Source of the DNA: Paenarthrobacter ureafaciens
GTDB lineage: Bacteria; Actinomycetota; Actinomycetes; Actinomycetales; Micrococcaceae
Direction: 5' to 3'
Length of the DNA stretch: 51,278 bases
NCBI RefSeq assembly: GCF_004028095.1
Contig: NZ_SBHM01000004.1
Location: forward strand, 1 to 51,278
Part shown: positions 1 through 7,839 of the stretch, in pieces
How positions within the stretch are numbered: position 1 is the first letter of the stretch
How the letters are laid out: each line of letters starts with the position of its first letter
Position numbers and translations under genes: made by a program
The notes under the pieces: model-generated
The model's database searches: none
Told to the model about the DNA's origin: nothing
What the model saw: only the letters and a program-made list of their open reading frames with translations

Positions 1-2
1 TC

Positions 3-509
3 CCGGTGATTGGGCTGGGACTCGCCGTCACGGCCGTAGGCCTCCAGGCCGCCGTCGTGGGTTTCACGGCCCTGTGCGGGGTGGCGGCGCTGCTGCTCGC
101 CGCCGTTTCGCTGCGGGTTGCCCGGAAGGGGCTAACGACGCCGGTCGCGCACGTGGGCGGCCCGGTCCAGCCGTGCTTACCCGGGGAGCGGACCCCGGTT
201 GCCCGGGATGTGCTGGAAAACCATGGTTGTTTCCGTATGGCCCACTACGGGGTCGGTGGCCAGATTGTCCAGAAGCCAGTTGCGGAGATCGTCCGTATTG
301 GCGACGGCGATGTGCAGCAGGTAGTCGACGGAACCCGTGGTGTGGAACGTGGAAATCACTGCCGGCAGCTTGGGCACACGGGCGGTAAAGCGGTCGATCT
401 GATCGCGGTCGTGGGCGCGGAGGCGCACGGCGATGAGTGCTTGGACCGAACGGCCGATTGCGGGCAGGCTCAGCACGGCCTCGAACCCTTCGATGATGCC
501 GCGCTCTGA
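3..509 (+). CDS. C-terminal end of a membrane transporter (partial, 3' end uncertain)
   Basis: The window opens inside a gene read in frame 3. The first ~40 residues are a hydrophobic Ala/Val/Leu-rich helix followed by a basic tail (VARKG), which looks like the last transmembrane helix of an MFS-type permease; the family is inferred from this fragment alone. Read literally, the frame stays open to 509 and runs 333 bp antisense through the neighbouring Lrp gene. The residues after ~45 look like an antisense shadow, with no hydrophobic character. A TAA lies at 133-135 in the next frame, and one G fewer in the GGGG run at 128-131 would end the protein at that TAA. The true coding end is therefore probably near 135, and the extension is either a sequencing slip or a real frameshift. 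Confidence 0.4.
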   Translation, partial: PVIGLGLAVTAVGLQAAVVGFTALCGVAALLLAAVSLRVARKGLTTPVAHVGGPVQPCLPGERTPVARDVLENHGCFRMAHYGVGGQIVQKPVAEIVRIGDGDVQQVVDGTRGVERGNHCRQLGHTGGKAVDLIAVVGAEAHGDECLDRTADCGQAQHGLEPFDDAAL

Positions 510-683
510 CAAAGCCCGGGTCCGCATCAGCGCCGTGGAAGGGGCTATGCCCACCAGTTCGGCCAGTTGTTTGTTGGAGATGCGGGCGTCCTCCACCAGG
601 GCGGCAAGGATTCGCTCGTCGATAGCGTCCAGCGGCTCCGCGTTACCCGGGCTGGATCGAACATTCTTCGCGGCGCTGCTCAC
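177..683 (-). CDS. Lrp/AsnC-family transcriptional regulator
   Basis: This is a 168-residue protein of the usual feast/famine regulator length. An N-terminal winged helix-turn-helix (LDAIDERILAALVEDAR, then NKQLAELVGIAPSTALMR) is followed by an RAM/AsnC ligand-binding alpha-beta domain with the FHTTGSVDYLLHIAV strand that usually forms the effector-binding dimer. Such proteins bind DNA as octamers or dimers and respond to amino acids. The start chosen is GTG at 683 because AGGAGG sits 4 nt upstream; the frame is open to 734, but those extra 17 codons have no ribosome site. The target is unknown. The nearest candidates are the transporter whose 3' end faces it and the membrane protein upstream, since Lrp-type regulators often control adjacent exporters. 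Confidence 0.9.
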   Translation of the reverse strand: MSSAAKNVRSSPGNAEPLDAIDERILAALVEDARISNKQLAELVGIAPSTALMRTRALSERGIIEGFEAVLSLPAIGRSVQALIAVRLRAHDRDQIDRFTARVPKLPAVISTFHTTGSVDYLLHIAVANTDDLRNWLLDNLATDPVVGHTETTMVFQHIPGNRGPLPG

Positions 684-734
684 TTGTCCTCCTGAAATTA
701 CCGTTTGTTCATCATAGCGGTGAATTCCCTGCAA

Positions 735-1373
735 CTAAGCGGTTGCCGCTCTCTCGAGGCGCCTGGTGGAGAGCCGCTGCAGCGGTTCGCTGGCCACCAT
801 GAGGATCAACGGCAGATTGCCGAGGCCGGGAGCGATGAGGGCAACGATCAGCGCCAGGAAGAAGAGGCCTGCCACAATGGCCCCGGAACGGATTCCGGCC
901 GCGGACTCCACGCGGTCCATGGTGTGGAGGTCCGGGTGGCGGCGCAAGTGCAGGCGGGCGGCCAGGAGCATGACACTGGTGGCCAGCAAGGTGCCGATGT
1001 AGACCAGTGGTTGGGCCCAGTCCGGATGCATCTGTGTTGACAGGGCAGTGGCCACCGGCATCCAGACGATGGTAAACATCCACCCCACGGTCAGCCAGAG
1101 CAAACCGGAATCCACGCGGCGCACTACCCGGAAGAGACGGTGGTGGTGAACCCAGAAAACTGCGATCAGAAGGAAGCTCAGAGCGAAGCCCAGCAACGCA
1201 AACCGCTCACGGTCGAACCATTCGGCGGTAGTTCCTTCCTCATCGGCGAGGTCGCCCACGCTCTCCATGAGCGGGAGGATCAGCAACGTCAGGGCAATCG
1301 CCACAACAGCGTCGGTAAATGCCTGAAGCCGCTCCGGCGAGGACAGTTCCCGGGGCCTGGTGACCTGTGCCAT
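735..1373 (-). CDS. TMEM175-like (DUF1211) membrane channel protein
   Basis: The 212-residue integral membrane protein has about six hydrophobic segments. The first helix carries RLQAFTDAVVAIALTLLILP, which matches the signature of bacterial TMEM175 potassium channels, normally RxxxFSDxVxAIAxTLLxL; here Ser is replaced by Thr (FTD). A second hallmark, AVFWVHHHRLFRVV, follows in helix 3. Family members form tetrameric, weakly potassium-selective leak channels. The ATG is preceded by TACAAT (1381-1386 on the minus strand) only 7 nt upstream with no Shine-Dalgarno, so the mRNA is probably leaderless. It lies 51 bp upstream of the lrp-type gene on the same strand and may be cotranscribed with it. 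Confidence 0.85.
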   Translation of the reverse strand: MAQVTRPRELSSPERLQAFTDAVVAIALTLLILPLMESVGDLADEEGTTAEWFDRERFALLGFALSFLLIAVFWVHHHRLFRVVRRVDSGLLWLTVGWMFTIVWMPVATALSTQMHPDWAQPLVYIGTLLATSVMLLAARLHLRRHPDLHTMDRVESAAGIRSGAIVAGLFFLALIVALIAPGLGNLPLILMVASEPLQRLSTRRLERAATA

Positions 1374-1415
1374 GAGACTGATTGTAGGGGGTTCCGCGCC
1401 GAAACCAGCCTGTCA

Positions 1416-2645
1416 TTAGCCCTGGGGAACCGTTCGGTGAACCACCGCGGTGACAACCGCCGTCGTGACGGCCAGGGCGGTCACGGCCAACGCCAAAGCT
1501 GTCCAGCCATAGGCCTGGAAGGCGAGCCCGCCCGCCCATCCGATGATGCTCGAGCCCATGTAGTAGGAGAGGTTATACAGCGAAGCAGCCTGTGCCCGGC
1601 CTTTCGTGGCGATCGCCCCTGTCCATCCTGACCCAACGCTGTGCGCGGCAAAGAAGCCACCGGTAAAGACCACGAGTCCGGCCAAGGTGGCCACGAGGTT
1701 ATCGAAAAGAGTCAGGGCAAGCCCGGCGCACATCACGCCGATGCCGGCCAGGAGCACGTTGCGGCGACCAAACCGCGTCGTCAGTCCCGCTCCCCACCGT
1801 GACGTCACCGTGCCTGAGAGATAGGCCAGGAAAATGAGGCTGACCAGCGTCGCTGGAAGATTGAACGGTTCGGCATGCAGGCGGAAGCCCAGGTAGTTGT
1901 AGACCGCCACAAAACCGCCCATGAGCAGGAAGGCCTGAAGGTAGAGGGCGAAGAGCTTGGGGTTGGTTGCGTGTCCGCTCAAGGTGCGCCACGCGCCCCG
2001 AAGGCCTTGGACAGGAGCCGGTGTGAAGCGCCGCTGTTTGGGGACCAAGAGCAGGAAGAGGACTGCTGACAACGTGGCCAGCACGGCCACCGCGAGCGCA
2101 GCCGCCCGCCACCCCCACAGCTCGCCCACGGGCCCGGCCACCAGCCGTCCGGCCAATCCGCCCAGGGTTGTTCCGGCCACGTAGCTGCCGGCGGCGAGGG
2201 CCGTGTGGATTTTGGTGACTTCCTCGTTCAAGTAGGCGATGGCAATTGCGGGAATTCCTCCCAATGCCATGCCCTCCAGCGCCCGCAGGCCCAGGAGGAC
2301 CGGAACGGTGGGTGCGAGTGGAACCAGCAGTCCAAGGATGGTGGCGGCGCCGATTCCGATTGCCATGGCGCGGACCCGGCCGATGCGGTCGGCGAGGAAA
2401 GACCAAGGGAGGACGGTGACGGCCAGGCCCACGGTGGCCAGGGAGATGCTGAGTGCCGCGTCGGCAGCGGAGATGCGGAGGTCAGCGGCCATAAGGGGCA
2501 GGACTGCTTGGGTGGAATACAGCTGGGCGAACGTGGCTACACCTGCCATTGCCAGGGCCGCCAGGATCCGGCGGTAGCCACTGGAGCCTTTGGGGTGGCC
2601 GTCCCAGGTATCGGTTGCGGCAGTGGTGTCAGGTGCTTTTGTCAC
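1416..2645 (-). CDS. MFS transporter, YnfM-like drug/metabolite exporter
   Basis: The 409-residue protein has about 12 transmembrane segments. The N-terminal domain contains the MFS motif A-like loop LADRIGRVRAMAIG (around residue 85) and the LRALEGMALGGIPAIAIAYL helix typical of the YnfM/arabinose-efflux type subgroup. A central loop rich in basic residues separates the two six-helix bundles, and a second A-like loop (TTRFGRRNVLLAG) occurs near residue 290. The start is GTG at 2645, 6 nt after TAACCT (2652-2657 on the minus strand), and no Shine-Dalgarno is visible. The gene lies 9 bp after the nitronate monooxygenase stop, so it could be read both from that operon and from its own leaderless promoter. 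The substrate cannot be predicted. Confidence 0.88.
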   Translation of the reverse strand: MTKAPDTTAATDTWDGHPKGSSGYRRILAALAMAGVATFAQLYSTQAVLPLMAADLRISAADAALSISLATVGLAVTVLPWSFLADRIGRVRAMAIGIGAATILGLLVPLAPTVPVLLGLRALEGMALGGIPAIAIAYLNEEVTKIHTALAAGSYVAGTTLGGLAGRLVAGPVGELWGWRAAALAVAVLATLSAVLFLLLVPKQRRFTPAPVQGLRGAWRTLSGHATNPKLFALYLQAFLLMGGFVAVYNYLGFRLHAEPFNLPATLVSLIFLAYLSGTVTSRWGAGLTTRFGRRNVLLAGIGVMCAGLALTLFDNLVATLAGLVVFTGGFFAAHSVGSGWTGAIATKGRAQAASLYNLSYYMGSSIIGWAGGLAFQAYGWTALALAVTALAVTTAVVTAVVHRTVPQG

Positions 2646-2654
2646 CGTTTCAGG

Positions 2655-3686
2655 TTATGCCCCGCCGAGGAAGTCCTTGACGACGTCGGTTGCTGAGCCG
2701 GTCCGGGCGGTCCGCCAACCGGTTCCGGCCCACAGATTGAGGCGGTGCGGGTCGCCGGCGGCCGACGCGGAGGCACGCACGGGTGCTGTCAGGTGGTGGA
2801 TGGCCGGATACCCAACAGGTGCGTTGGCGTGATCGCGGACGAAGTCGTTCACCAAGGAACGCGCCAGGCGGCCGGTGAACGCACGCGTCATTGCAGTCTC
2901 CCTGAATTGCGCATCGCCCAAGGCGTCTTTGTGTGTTTGCCGGGCACCGCTTTCCTCGGTCCGGACCAGGGCGGTGCCAACCTGAACTGCCGAAGCGCCT
3001 GCGGCGAGAGCTTCCCTGAGGGCCTCGCCATCAGTGATGGCGCCTGCGGCTATCAAGGGAAGCTCGACGGCGGATCGCACCTGGGTGACGAGCGCCGCCG
3101 TCGTTCCTGGTGCGGTGGCGCTCCCGGCACCGCGCGGGAGGAAGGCGGTGGTGTGGCCTCCTGCCGAACTGTGCTGGACGGCCAGCGCGTCCGGGCCTTC
3201 TTCAGCGGCCGCCCGGGCCTCTTCGACGGTGGTCACGCTGGTGATCACGACGCTCCCTGCCTTCTGCAAGGCTTTGACCACGGAGGTGCCGGGGAGCCCG
3301 AAGGCGAAGCTGACGTATTCAACCGGATCTGCCAGAAGAGCGTCGATCTTTTCCTGCCATGCGTCGTCGTCATCCAGGCGCAGCGGGGGCAAGGTCACTG
3401 AGTAGCGCTCGGCGTCAGGTTGCAGTTCCGCCCGGTAGGCCTCCAGCTGTGCCAGGACTGCGGGGCCGGGGTGGAGTTGGCCGGGGTCGGGCACAAAGAC
3501 GTTCATGCCGAAGCGGAGGCCTTCGGACCGGGCGGCGGCAATCTCCGCCACCATGGCCTGGGGACTCTTGTAACCGGCCGCCAGGAAGCCCAGGCCGCCT
3601 CCTTCCTGGACAGCGCGGACCAGTGCCGTGGTGGATGTTCCGCCGGCCATGGGTGCCGCGATGAAGGGAGTGTCGAACAAGGGCAT
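2655..3686 (-). CDS. Nitronate monooxygenase (2-nitropropane dioxygenase family)
   Basis: This 343-residue TIM-barrel flavoprotein should use FMN and O2 to oxidise alkyl nitronates to aldehydes or ketones plus nitrite. Visible family features are the N-terminal IAAPMAGGTST, the AVQHSSAGGHTT segment (around residue 170) that supplies the conserved active-site His and phosphate-binding glycines, and AAGAITDGEALREALAAGA followed by VQVGTALVRTEES (residues ~215-250), the second FMN-phosphate site. Length is normal. A ribosome site (AGGAGA) lies 8 nt before the ATG. It sits 9 bp upstream of the MFS exporter on the same strand, a plausible two-gene detoxification unit. Whether the natural substrate is propionate 3-nitronate is not shown by the sequence. 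Confidence 0.88.
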   Translation of the reverse strand: MPLFDTPFIAAPMAGGTSTTALVRAVQEGGGLGFLAAGYKSPQAMVAEIAAARSEGLRFGMNVFVPDPGQLHPGPAVLAQLEAYRAELQPDAERYSVTLPPLRLDDDDAWQEKIDALLADPVEYVSFAFGLPGTSVVKALQKAGSVVITSVTTVEEARAAAEEGPDALAVQHSSAGGHTTAFLPRGAGSATAPGTTAALVTQVRSAVELPLIAAGAITDGEALREALAAGASAVQVGTALVRTEESGARQTHKDALGDAQFRETAMTRAFTGRLARSLVNDFVRDHANAPVGYPAIHHLTAPVRASASAAGDPHRLNLWAGTGWRTARTGSATDVVKDFLGGA

Positions 3687-3726
3687 GGCGGTTTCTCCTA
3701 GGGGCGCTCCAAGCTAGTCTTTCACG

Positions 3727-4674
3727 GTGAACAATCTTGACTCCGCAAGCCATTCCCCTTCCAACTCCTCCTCTGGCCTGGCCGCCCCGGCCCGCACGGT
3801 GATCGGGCTGGACATTGGCGGCACCAAGACACGCGGCGTCAGGTTCCAGGACGGCGTTCCCGTCCGGGATGAGAGTGCAGGGAGCTCCAACGTCCAGAAC
3901 GTCACCCGGGAACAGGCGAAGGCCAACCTGGCCGAATTGTTCGCGAAGATCGGCGGGGGCGCCGTGGAGGAGGTCTACGCAGGATCCGGCGGGATTGACA
4001 CTGATGAAGGCGCCAAGGCGCTCGCGGATCTCATAGCGCCCCATGTGCCGGGTGCCCGGATCACGGTGGTGCACGATTCGCGGCTCCTGCTGGCAGCCGG
4101 TGGAGCGAGTACGGGCGTGGCTGTCATTGCGGGCACCGGTTCGGCTGCCTGGGGCCGGAACCAGGCCGGCGAGGAAGCCCGTGCCGGTGGGTGGGGCTAT
4201 TTGTTGGGGGACGAGGGCAGCGGTTACTGGTTGGGCAGGGAAGCCGTACGCCACAGCCTGAGGCGCATGAACCAGGGCCTGGAGCCTGACGCGTTGAGCC
4301 AGGCGTTGTTGGACTCCTGCGGCGTTGATGATCCGGGAAAGCTGATCGCCCTTTTCCACTCCCCGGACACTGGTCGCCGGTATTGGGCGCAGCAGGCCCG
4401 GCTTGTTGTGGAGGCGGCCGCCGCAGGCGATGAAACCAGCCAACGGTTGCTCGTCCAAGCGGGCAACGACCTCGCGGACCTTGCCGCCCAAGCCGTGCGT
4501 CAACTGGGCCTGGACGGACCGGTGATCCTCGGCAGCGGCTTGGGGATGAACGTGGTGCCAATCCAGGAGGCGTTCAAGGCCCGTTTGGCTGAACGCGGCA
4601 TCACGGACGTCCGGATCCTGGATCAAGACCCCGTGTTCGGCGTGCCACGGCTCGTGGCCGAACAGCGCGGCTGA
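3727..4674 (+). CDS. BadF/BadG/BcrA/BcrD-family ATPase, probable N-acetylglucosamine kinase
   Basis: The 315-residue protein belongs to the ASKHA fold. VIGLDIGGTKTRGVRF (residues ~21-36) is the phosphate-1 loop, AVIAGTGSAAWG (~135) the phosphate-2 loop, GWGYLLGDEGSGYWLGREAVR (~155-175) is the hallmark of eukaryote-like GlcNAc kinases in the BadF superfamily, and ILGSGLGMNV near the C-terminus is the adenosine motif. It probably phosphorylates an amino sugar for recycling. The GTG start at 3727 is 6 nt downstream of TAGTCT (3715-3720) with no Shine-Dalgarno, so a leaderless transcript is likely. The first 20 residues are low-complexity and Ser-rich. It diverges from the nitronate monooxygenase and converges with pirin. 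Confidence 0.85.
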   Translation: MNNLDSASHSPSNSSSGLAAPARTVIGLDIGGTKTRGVRFQDGVPVRDESAGSSNVQNVTREQAKANLAELFAKIGGGAVEEVYAGSGGIDTDEGAKALADLIAPHVPGARITVVHDSRLLLAAGGASTGVAVIAGTGSAAWGRNQAGEEARAGGWGYLLGDEGSGYWLGREAVRHSLRRMNQGLEPDALSQALLDSCGVDDPGKLIALFHSPDTGRRYWAQQARLVVEAAAAGDETSQRLLVQAGNDLADLAAQAVRQLGLDGPVILGSGLGMNVVPIQEAFKARLAERGITDVRILDQDPVFGVPRLVAEQRG

Positions 4675-4697
4675 CGGTCAGCGCCAGCGGGCGTCGG

Positions 4698-5714
4698 TCA
4701 TTCCTGCGGGCCCCTGGTGCGCGGCTTCAGCCTGACTCCCGGCAAGGGCGGAGCGGGAATCCGGCCCGCTTCGGGCCCGGCATCCGGTCCGTGGCCGCGG
4801 ACCAGCCCGAAGCGCGCGGTGGCGGCAGCGTTGTCGTCGAGCAATCCCTGCGCCTCCCATTCTTCGCGGGCTTTTTCCACTTCGTCGTGGGTTCTGCCCA
4901 CAAAGTTCCACCACATCAGCAGATCCTCGCCGAAGGGCTCGCCGCCCAGCAGCATGAAGCGGGTGTCCGGTTCGGCCTCCACCCGCAGTTCGTTCCGTCC
5001 GGCGCCCAGGTAGGCCAGTGGCCCGGCGGTGACGTTCACGCCGTCGATCACCAGCTGCCCGTCAAGGACCAGGACCGCGTGCTCAAATTCAGGCCGCAGC
5101 GGCAATGCCAGCGCGCCCGAGCCCGTGATGTCAGCACCAACAATGGGGCTGAACATGGTGGCAGGGGAGAGCGCTCCGCCGAATTCGCCCACCATTACGG
5201 TGGCGGTGAAACCCTCGCCGTTGACCACGGGCAAATCCCGGTGCTGCTCAAAGGACGGTTCGCGGTGCCGGTGTGCGTCGGGGAGGGCTACCCACAGCTG
5301 CAGTCCTCGGGACATCGGAATTTCTTCCTGCGTTGCAGGAAGGACCGAGAACTCCGAATGCGAGATGCCGTTTCCCGCGGTCATGATGTTCAATTCGCCC
5401 GGCTTGACCACGACGTCGCTGCCAACACTGTCGCGGTGCCGCACCGCTCCCTCCAAGGGCCACGTGACCGTCTGGAGCCCACAGTGGGGGTGGGGGAGAA
5501 CGCTCATGGCGACGCGGTCCGGCCCGAAGCTGTCAAGGAAGCACCAGGCACCCACCGTGGGCAGTCCCCGTTGCGGCAGCGTGCGGTAGACGTTCATCGC
5601 CCGCACGCCGCCAAGCGGCACTTCACGTTCCGGCCACAACTGCACACACGGGCCCTGTCCTTCGACTGCGGCGGGACATACCTGCTCTGTGGGGGCCGGT
5701 TCCAAGTTGGTCAT
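4698..5714 (-). CDS. Pirin family protein
   Basis: This 338-residue bicupin of the pirin family has an N-terminal cupin with the metal-binding cluster PHPHCGLQTVTWPLEG (around residues 75-90) and HRDSVG, plus GNGISHSEFS, supplying His/His/His/Glu ligands for Fe(II). The C-terminal cupin, with FEHAVLVLDGQ and GAGRNELRVEA, is followed by the typical pirin tail GEPFGEDLLMWWNFVGRTHDEVEKAREEWEA. Bacterial pirins include quercetin dioxygenases and redox-sensing regulators; which applies here is unclear. The ATG at 5714 has AGGT 7 nt upstream. It is transcribed divergently from the GH35 gene with only 47 bp between them. Confidence 0.92.
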   Translation of the reverse strand: MTNLEPAPTEQVCPAAVEGQGPCVQLWPEREVPLGGVRAMNVYRTLPQRGLPTVGAWCFLDSFGPDRVAMSVLPHPHCGLQTVTWPLEGAVRHRDSVGSDVVVKPGELNIMTAGNGISHSEFSVLPATQEEIPMSRGLQLWVALPDAHRHREPSFEQHRDLPVVNGEGFTATVMVGEFGGALSPATMFSPIVGADITGSGALALPLRPEFEHAVLVLDGQLVIDGVNVTAGPLAYLGAGRNELRVEAEPDTRFMLLGGEPFGEDLLMWWNFVGRTHDEVEKAREEWEAQGLLDDNAAATARFGLVRGHGPDAGPEAGRIPAPPLPGVRLKPRTRGPQE

Positions 5715-5761
5715 CTCATCACCTGTGCATAAATGTTGGAATTTGAGCTAATCTGTTCAGC
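5715..5761. promoter_or_regulatory. Short divergent promoter region between pirin and GH35 genes
   Basis: Forty-seven bp separate the two divergent start codons. On the plus strand TAATCT (5749-5754) lies 7 nt before the GTG of the beta-galactosidase, so that mRNA is likely leaderless. On the minus strand an AT-rich stretch around 5728-5740 could hold the pirin -10 box. The two promoters must overlap or nearly overlap. Confidence 0.55.
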
Positions 5762-7558
5762 GTGAGCAAAGCCCTCCTGAGCTACCACGACGCCGTGCTC
5801 TACCGTTCGGGTGAACCGTATCGCATCCTCGCTGGAGCCATCCACTACTTCCGTGTCCACCCCGAGCTGTGGCAGGACCGGCTCCGCCGCCTCAAAGCCA
5901 TGGGAGCCAACACGGTTGACACCTACGTCGCGTGGAACTTCCATCAGCCAAAGAAGGACCAGGCCCCGGATTTCACGGGCTGGCGGGATTTGGGACGCTT
6001 CATCGATACCGCTGCCGGGGAAGGCCTGGACGTCATTGTCCGGCCCGGCCCCTACATTTGCGCCGAATGGGACAACGGCGGCTTCCCGGCGTGGCTGACC
6101 GGCATGCACGGGATCGGGCTGCGGTGCATGGACCCGGACTTCACGGAGGCTGTGGAGGAGTGGTTTGACCATCTGCTACCCATTGTTGCCTCCCGGCAGG
6201 CATCGCAGGGAGGGCCTGTGGTTGCGGTGCAGATCGAGAACGAATACGGCAGTTACGGGGACGACCACGACTACCTGCGGTGGAACCGCCAAGCGCTCCA
6301 GGAGCGCGGCATCACTGAGCTGCTCTTTACGGCAGACGGAGGCACGGACTACTTCCTCGACGGCGGCTCGATAGAGGGTACGTGGGCCGCGGCTACGTTG
6401 GGGAGCCGCGGTGATGAAGCCATCGAAACATGGAAGCGGCGGCGGCCGGGAGAACCTTTCTTCACGGTGGAATTTTGGGGTGGATGGTTTGACCATTGGG
6501 GCGAGCACCATCACCGGCGGGACCCCGAAGAAGCGGCCGCCGAGGCTCGCCGCATCCTCGAGCCCGGTGGTTCCCTCTGCGTTTACATGGCCCACGGAGG
6601 AACAAACTTCGGCCTGGGCTCCGGCAGCAACCATGACGGCCGCCTGCTCCAACCCACGGTCACAAGCTACGACTCCGACGCTCCGATCGCCGAGGACGGC
6701 AGCCTCACACCGAAGTTCCATGCCTTCCGGCGGGAGTTCCACCGGGCGCAGGGAATCCAGGACCTCCCCGAGCCGCCCGCCGATCTTCTGACCCCGCCTC
6801 CGGTTCTCCCCGCCCGCACGCTGACGCTCTCGGAAGGCCAGGGCCTGTGGGATTCGGCCCGCGGTTCCGGCAAGCCGGTCACCAGCGTCAGGCCGCTCAG
6901 CTTCGAGGAGCTGGGGCTCGACGGCGGCATGGTGCTTTACGAGGCAACGGCGATCCTCCCGGGCCGACCGGGCGCTCCTGCGGAAAGCCGCATCAGGATT
7001 TCCGGGCTGAACGATCGCGCGTACCTCCGGGTCGATGGCCGTTACGTGGGGGTCCTGGATGACGTCACGGGCACTGAAGGAATTGCCGTCACCGGAGAGG
7101 GTGCCCCGGCCAAACTGGAAATCCTCGTCGAGAACCTGGGCCGCATCAACTACGGTCCTTTGACGGGGCACGGCAAGGGCATCCTGGGCGGCGTCCTGAT
7201 CAACCAGCGCTATACATTCCATTGGACGCAGACCCCTGTTGCGTTGGCCGATTGGACGCAGGAGAACCTTCAGGGTCTTGCCGAAGCCTCCTTTGAAGTA
7301 TCCGAGCCGGCGGATACCCATATTGCCCTTCCGCAGTCCACCAAGGGATTCATCTGGCTCAACGGTTTCCTCCTTGGCCGTTTCTGGAACAAAGGCCCGC
7401 AAGCAGCGCTGTATGCACCGGCCCCTTTGCTGAGGGCTGGCCTCAACAGCATCAGGGTCCTCGAATTGGAGAAGGCGGGGAACGTCGTCGAACTCCGGGA
7501 AAAACCGGACCTGGGGCCGGCCGAGGCAGGTCCCATAGCCGCGGCCGAGCTGGGCTGA
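5762..7558 (+). CDS. Glycoside hydrolase family 35 beta-galactosidase
   Basis: The 598-residue cytoplasmic enzyme (no signal peptide) has an N-terminal GH35 TIM barrel: FRVHPELWQDRLRRLKAMGAN, YVAWNFHQP, RPGPYICAEWDNGGFPAWL. QIENEYGSYG (around residue 160) carries the acid/base Glu, and FFTVEFWGGWFDHWG (~240) carries the nucleophile Glu. YMAHGGTNFGLGSG is the conserved barrel end. C-terminal beta-sandwich domains follow (GLNDRAYLRVDGRYVGVLD; GFIWLNGFLLGRFWNKGPQAALYAP, the jelly-roll lid). It should hydrolyse terminal beta-galactosides, probably small oligosaccharides imported by transporters elsewhere, as none lies nearby. The GTG start is supported by TAATCT 7 nt upstream and by family alignment from YRILAGAIHYFRV. 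Confidence 0.93.
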   Translation: MSKALLSYHDAVLYRSGEPYRILAGAIHYFRVHPELWQDRLRRLKAMGANTVDTYVAWNFHQPKKDQAPDFTGWRDLGRFIDTAAGEGLDVIVRPGPYICAEWDNGGFPAWLTGMHGIGLRCMDPDFTEAVEEWFDHLLPIVASRQASQGGPVVAVQIENEYGSYGDDHDYLRWNRQALQERGITELLFTADGGTDYFLDGGSIEGTWAAATLGSRGDEAIETWKRRRPGEPFFTVEFWGGWFDHWGEHHHRRDPEEAAAEARRILEPGGSLCVYMAHGGTNFGLGSGSNHDGRLLQPTVTSYDSDAPIAEDGSLTPKFHAFRREFHRAQGIQDLPEPPADLLTPPPVLPARTLTLSEGQGLWDSARGSGKPVTSVRPLSFEELGLDGGMVLYEATAILPGRPGAPAESRIRISGLNDRAYLRVDGRYVGVLDDVTGTEGIAVTGEGAPAKLEILVENLGRINYGPLTGHGKGILGGVLINQRYTFHWTQTPVALADWTQENLQGLAEASFEVSEPADTHIALPQSTKGFIWLNGFLLGRFWNKGPQAALYAPAPLLRAGLNSIRVLELEKAGNVVELREKPDLGPAEAGPIAAAELG

Positions 7559-7611
7559 TGCCGAACATCCCGGCTCGACCCAAAGCTGGAAAGCCCGCGC
7601 CAATCGGGTCT

Positions 7612-7630
7612 TGAGGTCTCGTCAGGACCT
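7612..7630 (+). terminator. Possible small hairpin after the GH35 gene
   Basis: GAGGTC and GACCTC pair across a short loop about 55 nt after the beta-galactosidase stop. No T-tract follows, so it may instead be part of the rsgA leader region. Evidence is weak. Confidence 0.3.
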
Positions 7631-7720
7631 CCGAAGCTGGCTATCCTGAACCCTGTTGCCAATTGTTTGGACACTGACGGCTGCTAAGAGGCCGGTCCTG
7701 ATGCCGGGGAGGTGGATTTG

Positions 7721-7810
7721 ATGACTGCCATAGTACTGCGCGCCCCGCTCACAGTCGCGGCGCATCATCACACCACCACCCACGTCCCGGCATCCACCTG
7801 CCAGAGCTAG
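7721..7810 (+). CDS. 29-residue His/Thr-rich leader ORF upstream of rsgA
   Basis: An ATG at 7721 opens a 29-codon frame ending TAG at 7808-7810. It has a strong ribosome site (GGGGAGGTGG at 7706-7715). Residues 15-21 read HHHTTTH, a run of four His and three Thr codons, and the end is STCQS. The 8 nt AGGTGGAT (7710-7717) in the ribosome site are complementary to ATCCACCT (7792-7799) near the end of the frame, while ATGCCGGG (7701-7708) is complementary to CCCGGCAT (7786-7793); the two pairings overlap by 2 nt and compete. This layout suits a regulatory leader peptide whose translation changes RNA folding before rsgA, 29 nt downstream. Function is inferred; no known leader family was recognised. 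Confidence 0.5.
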   Translation: MTAIVLRAPLTVAAHHHTTTHVPASTCQS

Positions 7811-7839
7811 GTCTGCCGGGCCTCACAAGAGGCACTGAA

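Noticed and set aside
6176..7603. A 475-codon open frame on the minus strand
   Set aside because: It is antisense to the GH35 gene, whose catalytic motifs are unambiguous.
7612..7839. A known riboswitch or T-box upstream of rsgA
   Set aside because: No conserved core of a riboswitch class or T-box was found. The leader-peptide reading fits the sequence better.
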